Numbered from the stretch's first letter, positions 37,066 to 53,565 are shown. The stretch is DNA of 64,000 nt from Portunus trituberculatus (GCF_017591435.1 NC_059296.1:4352501-4416500); one strand, 5' to 3'. Notes: generated from the sequence alone by a model not told the origin. Numbers and translations are program-made.

Positions 37066-37117
<52 letters not shown>
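37066..37117. repeat. (TC)n microsatellite
   Basis: Pure array of 26 units. Confidence 0.97.
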
Positions 37118-37120
<3 letters not shown>

Positions 37121-37654
37121 AATACCAATGCGCCTCCACCTAGCCTAGCACAGGCGTCATTCCTCACTGCGCAGCAGATCTCAGGAAGCCCTTACGAAGA
37201 TAGCATCGAAATTCGTTTATCGTTCAGTTTATGTAGATGATAACGATCACACGGCCATGATGAATACACCAATAATGACGGTGATGAAGCACCTGACCCG
37301 CCCTCCGACCTTTGCTCCGCCGCCCCGGGAGATGCGTGTCTTGGCCGGCCCCTCGCCATACACGGCAGGAGTCCCGTCAGGGCCGCCCCACCCACCCCGC
37401 AATCAGAACGCCTTGCCTGCCCACCTTATTACACACACCCGGCTACCTTATTATAGGCATCAGTTTGCTGCAAGTAGTCGCTGGAAGCAGCACGCCCACG
37501 CGGAGCAAACATCGATTCTTATTTATCTACTGTTTAGGAAGGGAATGTGGAGAGCCTGGCGGGGAGCTGCTCGGGACACGGAGGAGGCGGTGCCGCAGGA
37601 TGTCTCGACTTCTTATCCACACATGACGCTGAAAACCTGCTACCTGCCACCTGT
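37118..37654. other. No gene assigned; GC-balanced
   Basis: A + strand frame (37257-37775) runs through here into the CA array. It shows no domain, and its end is repeat-derived. Confidence 0.5.
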
Positions 37655-37672
37655 CACACACACACACGCACA

Positions 37673-37738
<66 letters not shown>
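37655..37738. repeat. (CA)n microsatellite
   Basis: CA array with GC and GA interruptions in the first 20 bp. Confidence 0.97.

Positions 37739-40152
<2,414 letters not shown>

Positions 40153-40239
<87 letters not shown>
40153..40239. repeat. (GA)n microsatellite
   Basis: Pure array of about 43 units. Confidence 0.98.
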
Positions 40240-40241
<2 letters not shown>

Positions 40242-41310
40242 CAGAAAGGCGAGGGAGGAGTCCGAGTGAGATGGACACAGAAAAGTCACAAGACGAATGT
40301 TATAATATGCAATTAATTCCTTTTCAAAGTAAGACGCCATTTCTGTATTCTGGCAGGTTATCATTATTTTTCATCTAATATATGCTCTGGAGAATTTAGT
40401 GTTTTCCTATGTATCTGTCTATTTGCCTATCTATCTCTTTATATAATTTCAAACGCCTTGCTTCTTAATTCTTACATAAACATTGACCAATACCATTCCT
40501 TAAATCACACAGCAAACCTACCACCTGTACACGCACGTCTATAAATACAAAAACCTAATATTGCAGCACCAACCACAAGAAGTAAAGAAAGCCTCAGACC
40601 GCAGACTTCCCAATACAATGAAAAAAAAATGTAGGTTAAAAATACAGGTTTCCTTGCGTCTGGATCCAAGTAAGTTATAGGTTTTATGACTCCATTCAAA
40701 GCCGCAGCAAGAAATCATTTGAATTCAAGCTCTAAAGAACCGTGATTCTCTTCTGTGAAACTTTAACTTCTTAATCGCGTTATGACTTACGATCAGATTA
40801 ACTCCTTGATAGGTAATGACAATTATTAAGTCATTACAGCAAACACAGGTAGTTTTATCAAGCAGAAAAAATTATTATATCCACCAAAAATAAAACCTTC
40901 ACTACATATTCGAATATTTTACCTTCAGTGTTATCTTTCAAAGCTATAATCTGAATTTCCTGGAGATAATTTTTCTAGGCTGAGAATAAGCAATGCCAGT
41001 CAGAAGGTTAAAGGACCCTGCATACGTAACCTGAGAGCCAGCAGGGTATACACTCCAGTTCCTGAAGGCGACTGCAAAAGGAGGACCACGCAGCTTATAT
41101 CATTGTAACGTTACCAGCCCGCAGTTACCAACACCCTCAATATTTTCCCTCACTATCATTATACTATTGGCGACGCCCTCAAAACAAACAGATAAACAAG
41201 TAAAAAAATTAAATATGGAGTAAAGAAGAGTGGGAGGGTAAGAGGTAAAAGGAGAGGAGAAGGAAGGAGGGCAGCAGGCTGGAGTGTCAAGGCAGGGATA
41301 AAAAATTCTT
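40240..41310. other. No gene seen; AT-rich
   Basis: Unique AT-rich sequence without a supported exon. Confidence 0.6.
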
Positions 41311-41640
41311 GGAGGAGGAGGAGGAGGAGGAGGAGGAGGAGGAGGAGGCGAAGTTGAAGAAAGAAGGGAGGGATGTATGAGACGGAAGAGGAGGAGAAGG
41401 AGGAGGAGGAGGAAGAAGAGGAAGAGGAAGAGGAAGGGGAGGAGGAGGGATACATGAAACTTAGGAGAAGAAGTTAAAGAAAGAAGGGAGGAATGCATGA
41501 GGCATAGGAGAAGAAGGAGGAGGAGGAGGAGGAGGAGGAGGAGGAGGAGGAGGAGGAGGAGGAGGAGGAGGAGGAGGAGGAGGAGGAGGAGGAGGAGGAG
41601 GAGAAGGAGGAGAAGAAGTTGAAGAAAGACGAGGAGGATA
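41311..41640. repeat. GGA-rich block with a repeated 40-bp core
   Basis: (GGA)n arrays at 41311-41348 and 41516-41603 alternate with a core GAAGTT(G/A)AAGAAAGAAGGG that recurs at 41350, 41470 and, shortened, 41615. GGRATRYATGARRC recurs at about 41371, 41446 and 41492. The minus-strand poly-Leu, poly-Pro and poly-Ser frames of up to 226 codons are artefacts of the block. Confidence 0.88.
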
Positions 41641-42494
41641 GGAAGGACGAGAAGGTGGAGCTGCAGGAGGAATAGGAGCCAAAGTAAAGGGTAAGGGCAG
41701 ACCAGGCTAGCGAACCAGACAGCCAACCAGCCAGTAGTGTGTTTGAAGAGAAGCAGCATCTCTAGCCGGCGTATCTTCACGGCTCCAGAATCTAATCCGT
41801 AACTCCGGTAGGTTTCTTGATCCTTTTACGTGACTATGACTAATACAAAAAAAAAAATACTAAGTGTGACTAATACGAGTGAAATAAGGTACGAGCGCCA
41901 TCAATACCCACACGGAAGAGGAGAAATTATAGGGCACACTCTTATATATTCCCGAATAAAAAATAGCAGAATAATAATCCCACGTTTTGTATGAGACGAT
42001 AAATTGGTGCAGCGGGTCTAACTTTAATATCTGGTCCTTTACTTCTTCCTCCTTGCTGAACGTCGGGCGTTGGCAAGATGTTAAACTGTTAAAGCTTGAG
42101 TGTCGACCACCACGATACATACCTGCTCTCCCTCTCCCTCTCCCTCTCTCTCTTTCCCTCCCCTGTTCTGCTCTAAAATAAGCGAGTTCGTAAATTAATG
42201 AACACTTTAGTTTGCGGAAGAGATATATAAACCTCTATATTTCGATTGATAACATAAATGATTGGGGGAGAAAAAAAAAGCGACCACCTCTTAACTTCTT
42301 CGCGGAGGAAAAGAGAGGAAGAAAGAAAAGGTTGCAGGAGGACACGAGGATTCCAGGATAGCAGTAGTAATTTTTAAGAACCAGTAGGAGTGTTTGACTT
42401 ATCGATGGCGGGATAGCGATGGTAGCGGTGAGTTAGCCAAGACCCGAGGGGAAGATGGTGCCTGAGTTAGAGGGGCCAGGCACGAGACTCCCTG

Positions 42495-42495
<1 letters not shown>
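41641..42495. other. No gene seen
   Basis: Unique sequence with a (CTCCCT)n patch at 42125-42158. Confidence 0.6.
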
Positions 42496-42540
<45 letters not shown>

Positions 42541-42550
42541 ACACACATAC
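42496..42550. repeat. (CA)n microsatellite
   Basis: CA array with one TA interruption near 42536. Confidence 0.96.
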
Positions 42551-43312
<762 letters not shown>

Positions 43313-43786
43313 AATAAAGAGAGAAAGAAAGTGAGAGGAAGCATTTCTCATTCAAAAGAAAAATAAAACATTGGCACACAAAACCAAAACAGATAACAGA
43401 CAAACCCGGAGTGAACCGAAAGAAAACTAATGTAGAAATGTACCAACGCGTCACAGAGCACTGAGTAAGGAACAGGTCCCTTGAACGCCACCACAACAAC
43501 ACGAAATATAGCCCTATCAACACACATAGGCACATGAAGCAGAAAATTGCCCCAATCAATCATACAGGAGGACGAGGAGGGAAGAAGAAGAAGAGGAGGA
43601 AGAGAAAAGGAAAATAAGAACAAGAAGAACAAAAACAAGAAGAAAAAGAAGAAAATAGGATAGTAAGAGAGAAAGAACCAAAGAACGAAAGAAAGAATAA
43701 GAAAAAAGAAAAGTACAAAAAAAGGACAAGAAATTAACCTTTAATCCCCATGAACACTAAGCCTGAAAAAAAGGATGAAGACGAAG
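43313..43786. other. No gene seen; purine-rich
   Basis: AGAAAGAA-type sequence, especially 43560-43730. Confidence 0.6.
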
Positions 43787-43869
43787 AGGAGGAGGAGGAG
43801 GAGGAGGAGGAGGAGGAGGAGGAGGAGGAGGAGGAGGAGGAGGAGGAGGAGGAGGAGGAGGAGGAGGAG
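43787..43869. repeat. (GGA)n trinucleotide repeat
   Basis: About 27 units. Confidence 0.97.
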
Positions 43870-44403
43870 AAACAATCATCGAAGAAGTGATGGATAAGAC
43901 TCCACCCTCGACCGTATCAAAGAGTTCATTGGTGTAATTGTTTACATTATAGGAGGAGGAGGAGTAGGAGGAGGAAGAGGAGGAGGAGGCGCAAGAGAAG
44001 GTGGAGTAGAGATGGGTGAGAGTGATGAAGAGAAGGTTACTAAAGGGTTCGTGGTGATGTGTGTAGGTGAGAGAGGCAGAGAAGGTAACAGTAAGAGGGG
44101 GGGGGAAGAAGACTACGGGTGACTTAGTAGTGGGAGAGATGGCTGTAAGAGAGGCAAGGGTGGGAGGGCAAGGAGGCAGGGAGGCTGTGAGGCAAGGTGA
44201 GGTGAGGGTTGATATGAACGACTATAGGGATGGGATCATGCTGCGTAATGGCGATGCTGGAGGAGATTACACGCAGCGTAAAGAGGTTGATTAAAACAGT
44301 ATGATGGCGTGGTTAGCGGGATGGATGGCCGTGCTGCCTCGCCTCGCCCGCCGTGATAAGAGAACGGTTAGCGGCGGCACAGAGGGCGAGGAGGTGGCGA
44401 TCT

Positions 44404-44404
<1 letters not shown>
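43870..44404. other. No gene seen; G-rich
   Basis: Further GGA/GGAA patches (43951-43990) and G-rich unique sequence. Confidence 0.6.

Positions 44405-44462
<58 letters not shown>
44405..44462. repeat. (GT)n at the tail of SINE A
   Basis: On the minus strand this is the (AC)n tail that follows TGAATTAC at the SINE 3' end. Confidence 0.98.
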
Positions 44463-44465
<3 letters not shown>

Positions 44466-44679
44466 TCACTTGTTTGATCTGCTGCAGTCTCTGACGAGAC
44501 AGCCAGACGTTACCCTACGGAACGAGCTCAGAGCTCATTATTTCCGATCTTCGGATAGGCCTGAGACCAGGCACACACCACACACCGGGACACCGATTTA
44601 CATCCCGTACCTACTCACTGCTAGGTGAACAGGGGCTACACGTGAAAGGAGACACACCCAAATATCTCCACCCGGCCGG

Positions 44680-44690
44680 GGAATCGAACC
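44680..44690 (-). promoter_or_regulatory. Pol III B box of SINE A
   Basis: GGTTCGATTCC on the minus strand, an exact match to the internal B-box consensus. Confidence 0.8.
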
Positions 44691-44723
44691 CCGGTCCTCT
44701 GGCTTGTGAAGCCAGCGCTCTAA

Positions 44724-44734
44724 CCACTGAGCTA
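44724..44734 (-). promoter_or_regulatory. Pol III A box of SINE A
   Basis: TAGCTCAGTGG on the minus strand, an exact match to the A-box consensus. With the intact B box this copy could still be transcribed. Confidence 0.8.
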
Positions 44735-44738
44735 ACGG

Positions 44739-44740
<2 letters not shown>

Positions 44741-44807
<67 letters not shown>
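44741..44807. repeat. (GT)n abutting the head of SINE A
   Basis: Starts directly at the first base of the tRNA-like head; about 33 units. Confidence 0.98.
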
Positions 44808-44811
<4 letters not shown>

Positions 44812-45315
44812 GACAAATGATTTATCAGAGTTACGGCCTCGGCATTATGATTCCAAACACGAGCGCTAATACATGGTTCGGCAAGGTTAGCCTGGAGCAA
44901 AGAAATCTCGGCTATAAGTATCACATGGCGCTCCTGTGAACAAGAGTGAATAGGACACAAGCTGCACTGATATGGATTAGATAACATGGCACGCAGGTTG
45001 GTTTTACAGGCATCAAGTCAACCATGGGGGAATAAATAAAAGTTTCCTGGAGCGCGCACGCCGAGGAACAACAATATATAAATAACAAAAAATGGATTAT
45101 GTTACAGTTGAGGTGAGTTCATATTTGTGTTCTGCTTCGTATTAGACATTGGGTGAGATTATCATGTAGAAGCTCTTTCTTTCAGCTAAAATTCTACATG
45201 GTAAAAAAATATTTATACCTATTACAGAATACAGCTTTAACTTTCTACACGACGATATTCTTCAGCTTTATTGACGATATGGGATAAGAAAATCTTCGAT
45301 ATACTTTTTCTTTTC
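44808..45315. other. No gene seen
   Basis: AT-rich unique sequence between the SINE and the MITE. Confidence 0.6.
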
Positions 45316-45529
45316 TTAACCCCTTCAGTACCTTGACACATCTTCACTTTTATTCTGGTCACTATTTGGTGATTTTGTACAGCTTCAGAGACTCATGTGG
45401 GGATTAAAATAGTGAAGATTCTGGACCATTAATTTTCTAACCTCCATAGAACCTTGCTAGTGTAAATAAAACCGTCTAATCGCACTCAAAACTCATGGTA
45501 GAAATGCCTCCCAGTACTGAACGGGTTAA
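45316..45529 (-). mobile_element. TTAA-terminal MITE, copy 4 (best-preserved ends)
   Basis: 214 bp bounded by TTAA on both sides (45316-45319 and 45526-45529). The ends TTAACCCCTTCAGTAC and GTACTGAACGGGTTAA form a 16-bp terminal inverted repeat with one mismatch. The reverse complement aligns along its length with 11049-11264 and 23122-23333. TTAA duplications and C/G-rich tips are the hallmark of piggyBac-type transposons. The element is too short to encode a transposase. Confidence 0.88.
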
Positions 45530-45740
45530 CCTTGCAACACTATCCCCTACATTTACTCATCACTTTAGAATTCATATATGTATCATTCTATGGTAAGTCA
45601 ATCAGTAATACCCACTCGACGAAACTACTACTGATAAAAACTTTACATTTTCATCTCATAAACTAACGGAGTCTAAACGAGTGCTCTAACCTATCAATAT
45701 TGCCTCACTATATGTATATTAAGTTATGGATCCCCCCCCC

Positions 45741-45744
<4 letters not shown>
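45530..45744. other. No gene seen
   Basis: AT-rich unique sequence ending in a C9 run. Confidence 0.6.

Positions 45745-45806
<62 letters not shown>
45745..45806. repeat. (TC)n microsatellite
   Basis: Pure array of about 31 units. Confidence 0.97.

Positions 45807-47568
<1,762 letters not shown>

Positions 47569-47657
<89 letters not shown>
47569..47657. repeat. (GT)n microsatellite
   Basis: Pure array of about 44 units. Confidence 0.98.
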
Positions 47658-47660
<3 letters not shown>

Positions 47661-48716
47661 CAGACGGAAGCTTAACGCGTGGCCGTGATGAAGAACATGA
47701 CGCTATGCACGAGGGAACAGATAACATCCTATGAAAAATAATAGACAGCTTTCTCTTGACGCGCCTCTTTCCTTCCTACTCCCTCCTTCATTCACTCACC
47801 ATCCCAGACTCTTCCCCCTCTGTCTTCTCCACCCTCCCTCCCTTGTTTCCTTATTCATGTTGACTTCCTCACTTTTCTTTACCACACTTTATCTTTTCGC
47901 AGCAATGCCTCCACTCAGTCATTCCTAATTCCTTGCTCACATTTTTACCCCCCTCATTCAGTACTCGCCTACCGTTTCTGTTGTAGCAAATTTTGTTTTT
48001 ATTTCTATTTTCTTCATCAAACTGTGTAGCAAAGAGCAAAATGTCTGTTGGTGGTCGTATTCTGTTGGGTTTTTTTTGTATTATTTTTTTTCCTTCTCTT
48101 TTTTTCTCGTTCTTATCGTATTCCATGTAATTTAGGTGTTTATTTAATTGTTCTTTTTTGCATATATTTGTTTATCTAATTACCTTTCTCTCTTCCGCCT
48201 TTTCCTTTCCGTCCTCTTCTTCCTCCTCCTCCTCCTCCTCCTTCTTTTCCTCCTTCAACCATTATGGCAGTGTAGATAATGCACTATAACACAATTCCAC
48301 TTACTTCTAAATTGGCGATGCAAAATTTACGTGGGTGATATTTCCGTAGAGTGCAACCACCGATGATTTTGCAATTACACAGAGAAAGCCAGAAAGTAGG
48401 TCTGCAGATAAGTATGGAGAAACCATATGTGATGTTCAACAATTACACAGTACTACACTCAGGGAATTGAAGCACAGGATCGATAGGAATAGATAGTGTC
48501 CATTTCCGTCTATTATCTATCTAGGTCAGGAATTTAATGCAAGTTTATATCATATGAAACTCAAAAGAGAACTACAATAGGATGGTGTGCTCCTGGTAAA
48601 CACGGAAATAGTATTAAGGAAGATTTCCACTACCATTTAAGACTAGGGTTTATTGTAATTAGTGTTGGGTACCTGACGGTATCACCAATAGAACATGACC
48701 CTGAATGTGACCTTAG

Positions 48717-49232
48717 TTATACTACTACTAGCCACCAAGACCTGCCATCTGTGCTGAACTTCCTGTATTGCTGACCTAGTAGTTTTAAAGACACTGGTAT
48801 AGGGAATGCGACAATGAAATGCTGTAGTACCGTCCAAATCAGTGAAAGCCTGAGTAGAGACAGGAGCAGGACACATAGGTCATTAAGAGCACCGTAATGT
48901 GGGAACTTACTCTTACTTCCAAAGACTAAAGCCTCACACAACACTTTACAAGGAAGCTTTGGCGTACAGTACTTGCTTCTATGTGTGAAAATAAATCTAC
49001 ACGTAGCCGTCACTAACTCTAATGAACAAGTCAGGTAGTAGATGGTATAAATTTCATAGCAATGCTGGTGGTTTTCTAATACAAGAGCCTGGTTGAGTAC
49101 TGCAGTCATAATGTGAAGATGACAGAGAGGATGTATTAGTATTGGTCCCATGTGTGAGGAACGAGGATGCCACAGGGCGCTACACCGAGGCACATGAGGA
49201 TGCTGAGGACGTGAGAAGCAATAATGGTACAA
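48717..49232 (-). other. Unassigned 171-codon open frame
   Basis: The longest frame in the window that is not built on a simple repeat. It starts MYHYCFSRPQHPHVPRCSAL and contains a hydrophobic stretch (CVLLLSLLRLSLIWTVLQHF) near its end. A second frame (48682-48876) overlaps its 3' part. No domain, start context or splice signal supports it, and one frame of this length is expected by chance in 64 kb of such composition. It may be a decayed transposable-element fragment or nothing. Confidence 0.12.
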
Positions 49233-49937
49233 ACCAACGCGTGGTAAAGCGAAGAAGCTAAAACTAGGAGTGTGTTTGCGTTGGAGTAAGTGCGTTTGGA
49301 TGCGCTGGCGTGTGGGTATGAGTGGATGCCGCGTCCTGGGTGCCGTGGGGGGTCAGTAAATCATGAAGGAAGCCTCCCGCTGGACATCTGCATCAAGGCT
49401 TATTAGAGCGAATCCAATTGGCGCTATAATGACCATCGAGTTATGCGACAAACTAATTGCTTCTCTCTCCTTGTGAAGGCGAGAGAGCGAGGCAGGGAGG
49501 CTGAGAGGGAAGAAGGGAGAGAGAGAGAAAAGAGAAGAGAGAGAGAGGGTGCGTGGAAGAAGAGGAGGTACGCCTGGTGGGGCTCAATTATTATACATAG
49601 TAGAGTCGCTTCGCACTGCCTCGTGTGTCAAGTACTCCAGTAAAGCCTATATCGGTTCTCGTAACTAGGGATTAATAGGCTTAACGCTCCGTGCCTCGCC
49701 TCCGCCCTTTAATAAGGTGCGACGTAAGGTGTTACACATGATCGCCGCCCCGAAGTTTATGTTCCACGTGCGTGTTGTGATAAGATTGGTTTAATTATTA
49801 GGATAGCGATGGATACCAGAGATACGTTGATAAATAGAAAAAAGGTAGATAGATAGAAATATAGATAAATGCATAGATAAACAGACAGACACAGATAGAT
49901 ATGGAGATTGCCGTACTTAACATAAACACTACCTTGA

Positions 49938-49960
49938 TTTTTTTTTTTTTTTTTTTTTTT
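49938..49960. repeat. Poly-T run (T23)
   Basis: Homopolymer of 23 T. A poly-A tail of an old minus-strand retrocopy is possible, but no retrocopy body is recognisable beside it. Confidence 0.9.
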
Positions 49961-51302
49961 GGTGAACGTAGAGCAGTCCATCATTGTATTTCACTCTCCC
50001 ATCCATCATCACCCAAACCTGCCACTCTCTCCACCTATCACCCCGTAAGTGTCGCTACTTTCCACCTGTCACCACCTACAAGCCCACCACCTCCTCCCCA
50101 TCGATCACCATCTACGAATCTATCATCACATCAGCTCACCTCCAAGTAAGGCCTTCATCAATGCACACCTTACCAACCAACTTCGTCTTCCCCTTAAACT
50201 TATCTCTGAAACACGCCTTTTGCTCGAGCCTTCCACCCTCCAGCCGATCACTACAACTCGCAGCGTAACAATTCTTGCCTTAGTACATTCATCTCGTCCA
50301 CCAGGCCTGAGTGTCGCCGTGAGTGTTAAGGAGTGTGACCAGTGGGAAGCCAGACGCGATGCTGAGACTCCGTGCACACTACAGCCTCCTCTCCATCATC
50401 TCCTAATAATCGAATACAAATCACATTCACAAATAGCTCGTTAGATTCAACGATGGTGATCTCTTTTTTTGCTTCGTATCAGTGATGAATATTTTCCCTT
50501 CCATTATTTTCAACTTGCTATTCCTTTTTCATTCACAGAAGCAAATAAGACTTAAAATAAAAGAAAACTAAGATCTTACATACCGTTCTTAAATAAATTA
50601 ATGCATTGGTTAATTAAAATCATTATATAAATCAACTTGAGCTAAGTCGGCAGGAAGGAGTGGCCTGGAATGGACACAGACAAGTGGCTAAGGTTCAGGG
50701 AGACTTACATTCTGTAGTGGATTCATGGAGACTTGTACCACTGTGAATGATGATATTGTTACTGATGATAATTCAATGATAATAACCCTACTCCAGCAAC
50801 CCTTCACAAATTACAGGGAGTAAAGGACAAGGCGAGTAAAAAAAAGCACAACCACTGTCAAACATCCTAAAATGAAACTCACAACCATTCCCTAACACTT
50901 ACTTTCCGACACACCGCTCTAGCACGCCAGTCGTCCCGTTCCTCACACACAAATCAAGGCTGCCAGTCCCTCCAGTGCACAATGAAGCCACTCCCCCGCC
51001 CTGACACCACCCAAACGCTCTCAATCAGTAGCAGCTCCAAATTCTGCTCCGCTGCCTGGCCTCCCACCGTTTACACCAGCATTAATCAGCAAATTCCGAG
51101 TGTGATGCTAAGCTGCACTCACTCACACCTGTCTGTCGGGGCGGGAGTTATCAAGTGTGGCGGCGCCCTAGACAGCCAGGTGGTAGCAAGCCAGCTGGCC
51201 ACGGCCTCAGCGGGGTGCAAAGGACCCAAACTTGCGCCTCTACACACAAATAAATTGAATTAACACATACTGCTTGGCTAAGATATGCAAACATGCTCGT
51301 AC

Positions 51303-51306
<4 letters not shown>

Positions 51307-51379
<73 letters not shown>
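51307..51379. repeat. (AC)n microsatellite
   Basis: Pure array of about 36 units. Confidence 0.98.
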
Positions 51380-51380
<1 letters not shown>

Positions 51381-51423
51381 CTGAACAAATAAGGCTAGAA
51401 TGAAGTATGCGCGCACACACAAG

Positions 51424-51429
<6 letters not shown>

Positions 51430-51504
<75 letters not shown>
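51430..51504. repeat. (AC)n microsatellite
   Basis: Second AC array in the same orientation, 50 bp after the first. The spacer carries GCGCACACACAAGCACACAT. Confidence 0.98.
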
Positions 51505-51506
<2 letters not shown>

Positions 51507-52365
51507 AATGGACTTGTTTACCCAGGTGAGTCAGTAAGCAAGGTGTACAAGAGAAGTAAAAATTACCGCACCCTTGATTTACGAGGACTCACCCGTAGCC
51601 TGACTCGGGCGCCGCTGCAGGCGAACATTTTTTTTGTTTTGCATTTTTTCATCGCTTTTCAGAAGTTACATTACCAAAAACAAACAAATTTCGGCAGACT
51701 TCTTTTATTTTATGATTGTCGAATAACGCGTTGATATAGTTGTGTTGGTGTTTTTCATGTCATTACAGTACGCAAGATAAGAAGATAACTGTTGACTGCA
51801 GCTACGTGTTACCTTACGCAGTACTTATTTACTCATTCCTCAGCCCGTGGCAGCACGCTCACTCTCTTTCCTGGGGAACACGGATGCAACATTCATTTTT
51901 GTAAATAATAAACACGAAGAATAATGAAATTGTTTCTTTACTGTAATGCCACTATTAGAATTTTGCTCGTTAATTTTTTCCTTCATGTTTTTGTTAACCA
52001 TTTATATTGCAGTGTGTTAGTCAAGGAGAGAGGCTGAGCACTAATGTGTGTATAGCAGCAACACGTCCTGAGGCGGCGCGCGTACTGCATTTTGTTGAGA
52101 GCACAGCAACGACTTCCTTTTAAGAGAAACCTCAGGGTCTCTCAACCCCCTCTGTATCAGGCGACGACAGCCACACTTCGTCCAGCCACAGGGACGCAAC
52201 ATCGCGCTTTCTGCTCACCTCCCACGTCTGAATCTCACCCCATCCCCTCCTTCCCTCTTCCCTCCACCATCACCATCCTCCTCCCTCTCGCCCGGCTAGA
52301 GGGAAGCGCCCAAGGTGACGTGTGTGACGGTGTCTGGCCCCCTCATCCCCTCCCTTACCCCCCAG
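51505..52365. other. Non-coding sequence upstream of a candidate exon
   Basis: AT-rich to about 52060, then GC-balanced and finally pyrimidine-rich (52225-52363). The last part would be the polypyrimidine tract of the acceptor at 52364-52365. Confidence 0.45.
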
Positions 52366-52626
52366 AGGCAGCAGCGGTCAGGGTCTCTCTTCAGTAGCGG
52401 CAGCGGCGGTGACGGGGGAGAGGGTGAGGAGGTCACCCCTCCCCATTCCTGGGCCTTCTCCCCTTCCATCCCCAACGGCCCCTTCTCCATGCCTCCGCCC
52501 TCAGGCCCCCACGCACACTTGACGCGCCGAGCAGCCTCTCACCTCCACTACCACAACCCGCTGGTGGGGACGCTTGTGACGAGGACGGTGTTTCCACTAA
52601 AAAGTTCAATTGACTGCAAGCTTTGA
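52366..52626 (+). CDS. Possible 3'-terminal coding exon, unknown product
   Basis: A long C/T-rich tract ends in CTTACCCCCCAG at 52365. From the next base a frame stays open for 86 codons to TGA (52624-52626). It begins RQQRSGSLFSSGSGGDGGEG, continues with HSWAFSPSIPNGPFSMPPPSG and ends SSIDCKL. Third positions are strongly G/C, and the residues (Ser/Gly/Pro linker, then a basic, histidine-containing end) resemble a cytoplasmic C-terminal tail more than a repeat translation. An AATAAA lies 83 bp past the stop (52709-52714). An in-frame TAG at 52297 rules out a long upstream extension without splicing. No domain is recognised, and the preceding exon is not found. Confidence 0.42.
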   Translation, partial: RQQRSGSLFSSGSGGDGGEGEEVTPPHSWAFSPSIPNGPFSMPPPSGPHAHLTRRAASHLHYHNPLVGTLVTRTVFPLKSSIDCKL

Positions 52627-52708
52627 AAAAAAACTTGCAAGTATATTCATAGATTTTTCTGCGACGAGACTCACTGGGTGATAAAGAAGAGAAACATGTG
52701 GATAAGGT

Positions 52709-52714
52709 AATAAA
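52709..52714 (+). terminator. Polyadenylation signal AATAAA
   Basis: AATAAA lies 83 bp after the stop of the 52366-52626 candidate. The sequence is AT-rich, so it could be incidental. Confidence 0.3.
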
Positions 52715-53442
52715 CAATAATTGAAAGTTTATGTCAGAATGTTGTTGAAAAAAAATTAAGATAAATTTAGCAAAGAATAGAAGAGTTAAGTCCAGGGATA
52801 AAGTATCAAATTTTAATAAAAAAAAAGACAAAGTATAAGTATAAAATCCATTCATTCATTAAAAGTACACGGAAGATGAGTGCAGACGCATCTTCTAAGC
52901 CCAGTGAAAAAAAAAAAAAACATGATAAGAAAGTGTAACCCCAGCGAAAAAGTCCATTAATTAAGGTGTAAGGATATAGTAATATACTTCCTAAAACATC
53001 AAATAATTCAGTGCATGGTGGAAGAGAAGCGTAACGTTTGGCGGCAGAGGAGCGGGAGGAGGTGAAGTGAGTGGGAGCATCAGGAGAAGCGGAGGGACGG
53101 CAGCACTTCCCCACACATACACACACACCCTCCTCCCGCGCCAGCCACACTGCCTCTGGCCTCTTGCTCCCACCAACCATCGCTAACGTGGCGAACTTAA
53201 GCACGCACGGACGAACACACAGCTCCTCCCCTTCCCCCCTTGACCTCTCCCCCCCGCCGTCCAGTGTACCTGCGCTCGCTCACCTGTAGCGGGAGTCGAC
53301 AGTCGTGCGGCAGACGCCATACCGTGCACAACTCCTCCCTGCTCCTCGCCCCGCCGGCACCCCGTCACCGAGCTCGGGATCCTCTGACTTACGCAGTGAA
53401 GTGAACGCTCTCCGGAGCCCGCCGCCGGAGGAGCCAGTTTTC
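52715..53442. other. Intergenic or promoter sequence
   Basis: AT-rich up to about 53020 and then GC- and CpG-rich (53040-53430), like a promoter region preceding the putative leader. Confidence 0.45.
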
Positions 53443-53446
53443 AGTG
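53441..53446 (+). promoter_or_regulatory. Possible arthropod initiator (TCAGTG)
   Basis: TCAGTG matches the arthropod Inr core TCAGT, lies at the border of a GC-rich region with no TATA box, and is 293 bp before the candidate ATG at 53736. A clear downstream promoter element is not seen. Confidence 0.22.
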
Positions 53447-53484
53447 TTTTATACTCTGCTTTCACGAATATTGTTGTGATTTCC

Positions 53485-53565
53485 ATGAAGAGTTTGAATA
53501 ATGTGCAAACGCAGTGTTTCCTTGACGTGGATTCTAAAGTTATGTTGACGGGAAACAGTGATTAA
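53485..53565 (+). other. Upstream ORF 1 in the candidate leader
   Basis: ATG to TAA, 26 codons (starts MKSLNNVQTQCFLD), ending 170 bp before the candidate main start. Confidence 0.3.

Larger units (their letters stand above)
44463..44740 (-). mobile_element. tRNA-derived SINE, copy A (better preserved)
   Basis: On the minus strand a 72-nt tRNA-like head (44740-44669) begins GCCCGTTAGCTCAGTGG and forms a clean anticodon arm (CTGGC, loop TTCACAA, GCCAG). The loop puts CAC at the anticodon, as in tRNA-Val. The T arm is perfect (CGGGG, TTCGATT, CCCCG). The acceptor stem has a mismatch at the sixth pair and G-U type pairs at two others, so this is not a working tRNA gene. A body of about 205 bp follows, matching copy B (21001-21280), including the TTCACCTAGCAGTGAGTAGG motif, and ends in TGAATTAC(AC)n. 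Both ends touch CA arrays. Confidence 0.9.
47658..51306. other. 3.6 kb without long arrays; one unassigned frame
   Basis: Unique sequence apart from a T23 run (49938-49960) and GATA-like short repeats (49845-49900). 49280-49440 and 49600-49760 have the GC-plus-ATTA texture of possible regulatory DNA. Confidence 0.5.

Noticed and set aside
41100..41780. 226-codon minus-strand frame, the second longest in the window
   Set aside because: Poly-Leu and poly-Pro from GGA arrays; composition follows the repeat, with several such frames overlapping in different registers.
44669..44740. A functional tRNA-Val(CAC) gene
   Set aside because: The anticodon and T arms are good, but the acceptor stem is mispaired, the sequence continues into a body shared with 21001-21280, and there is no pol III terminator directly after the head. 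It is a SINE head.
49938..49960. Poly-A tail of a processed pseudogene on the minus strand
   Set aside because: The sequence next to the T run shows no gene-like body, no polyA signal at the expected place and no flanking target duplication.
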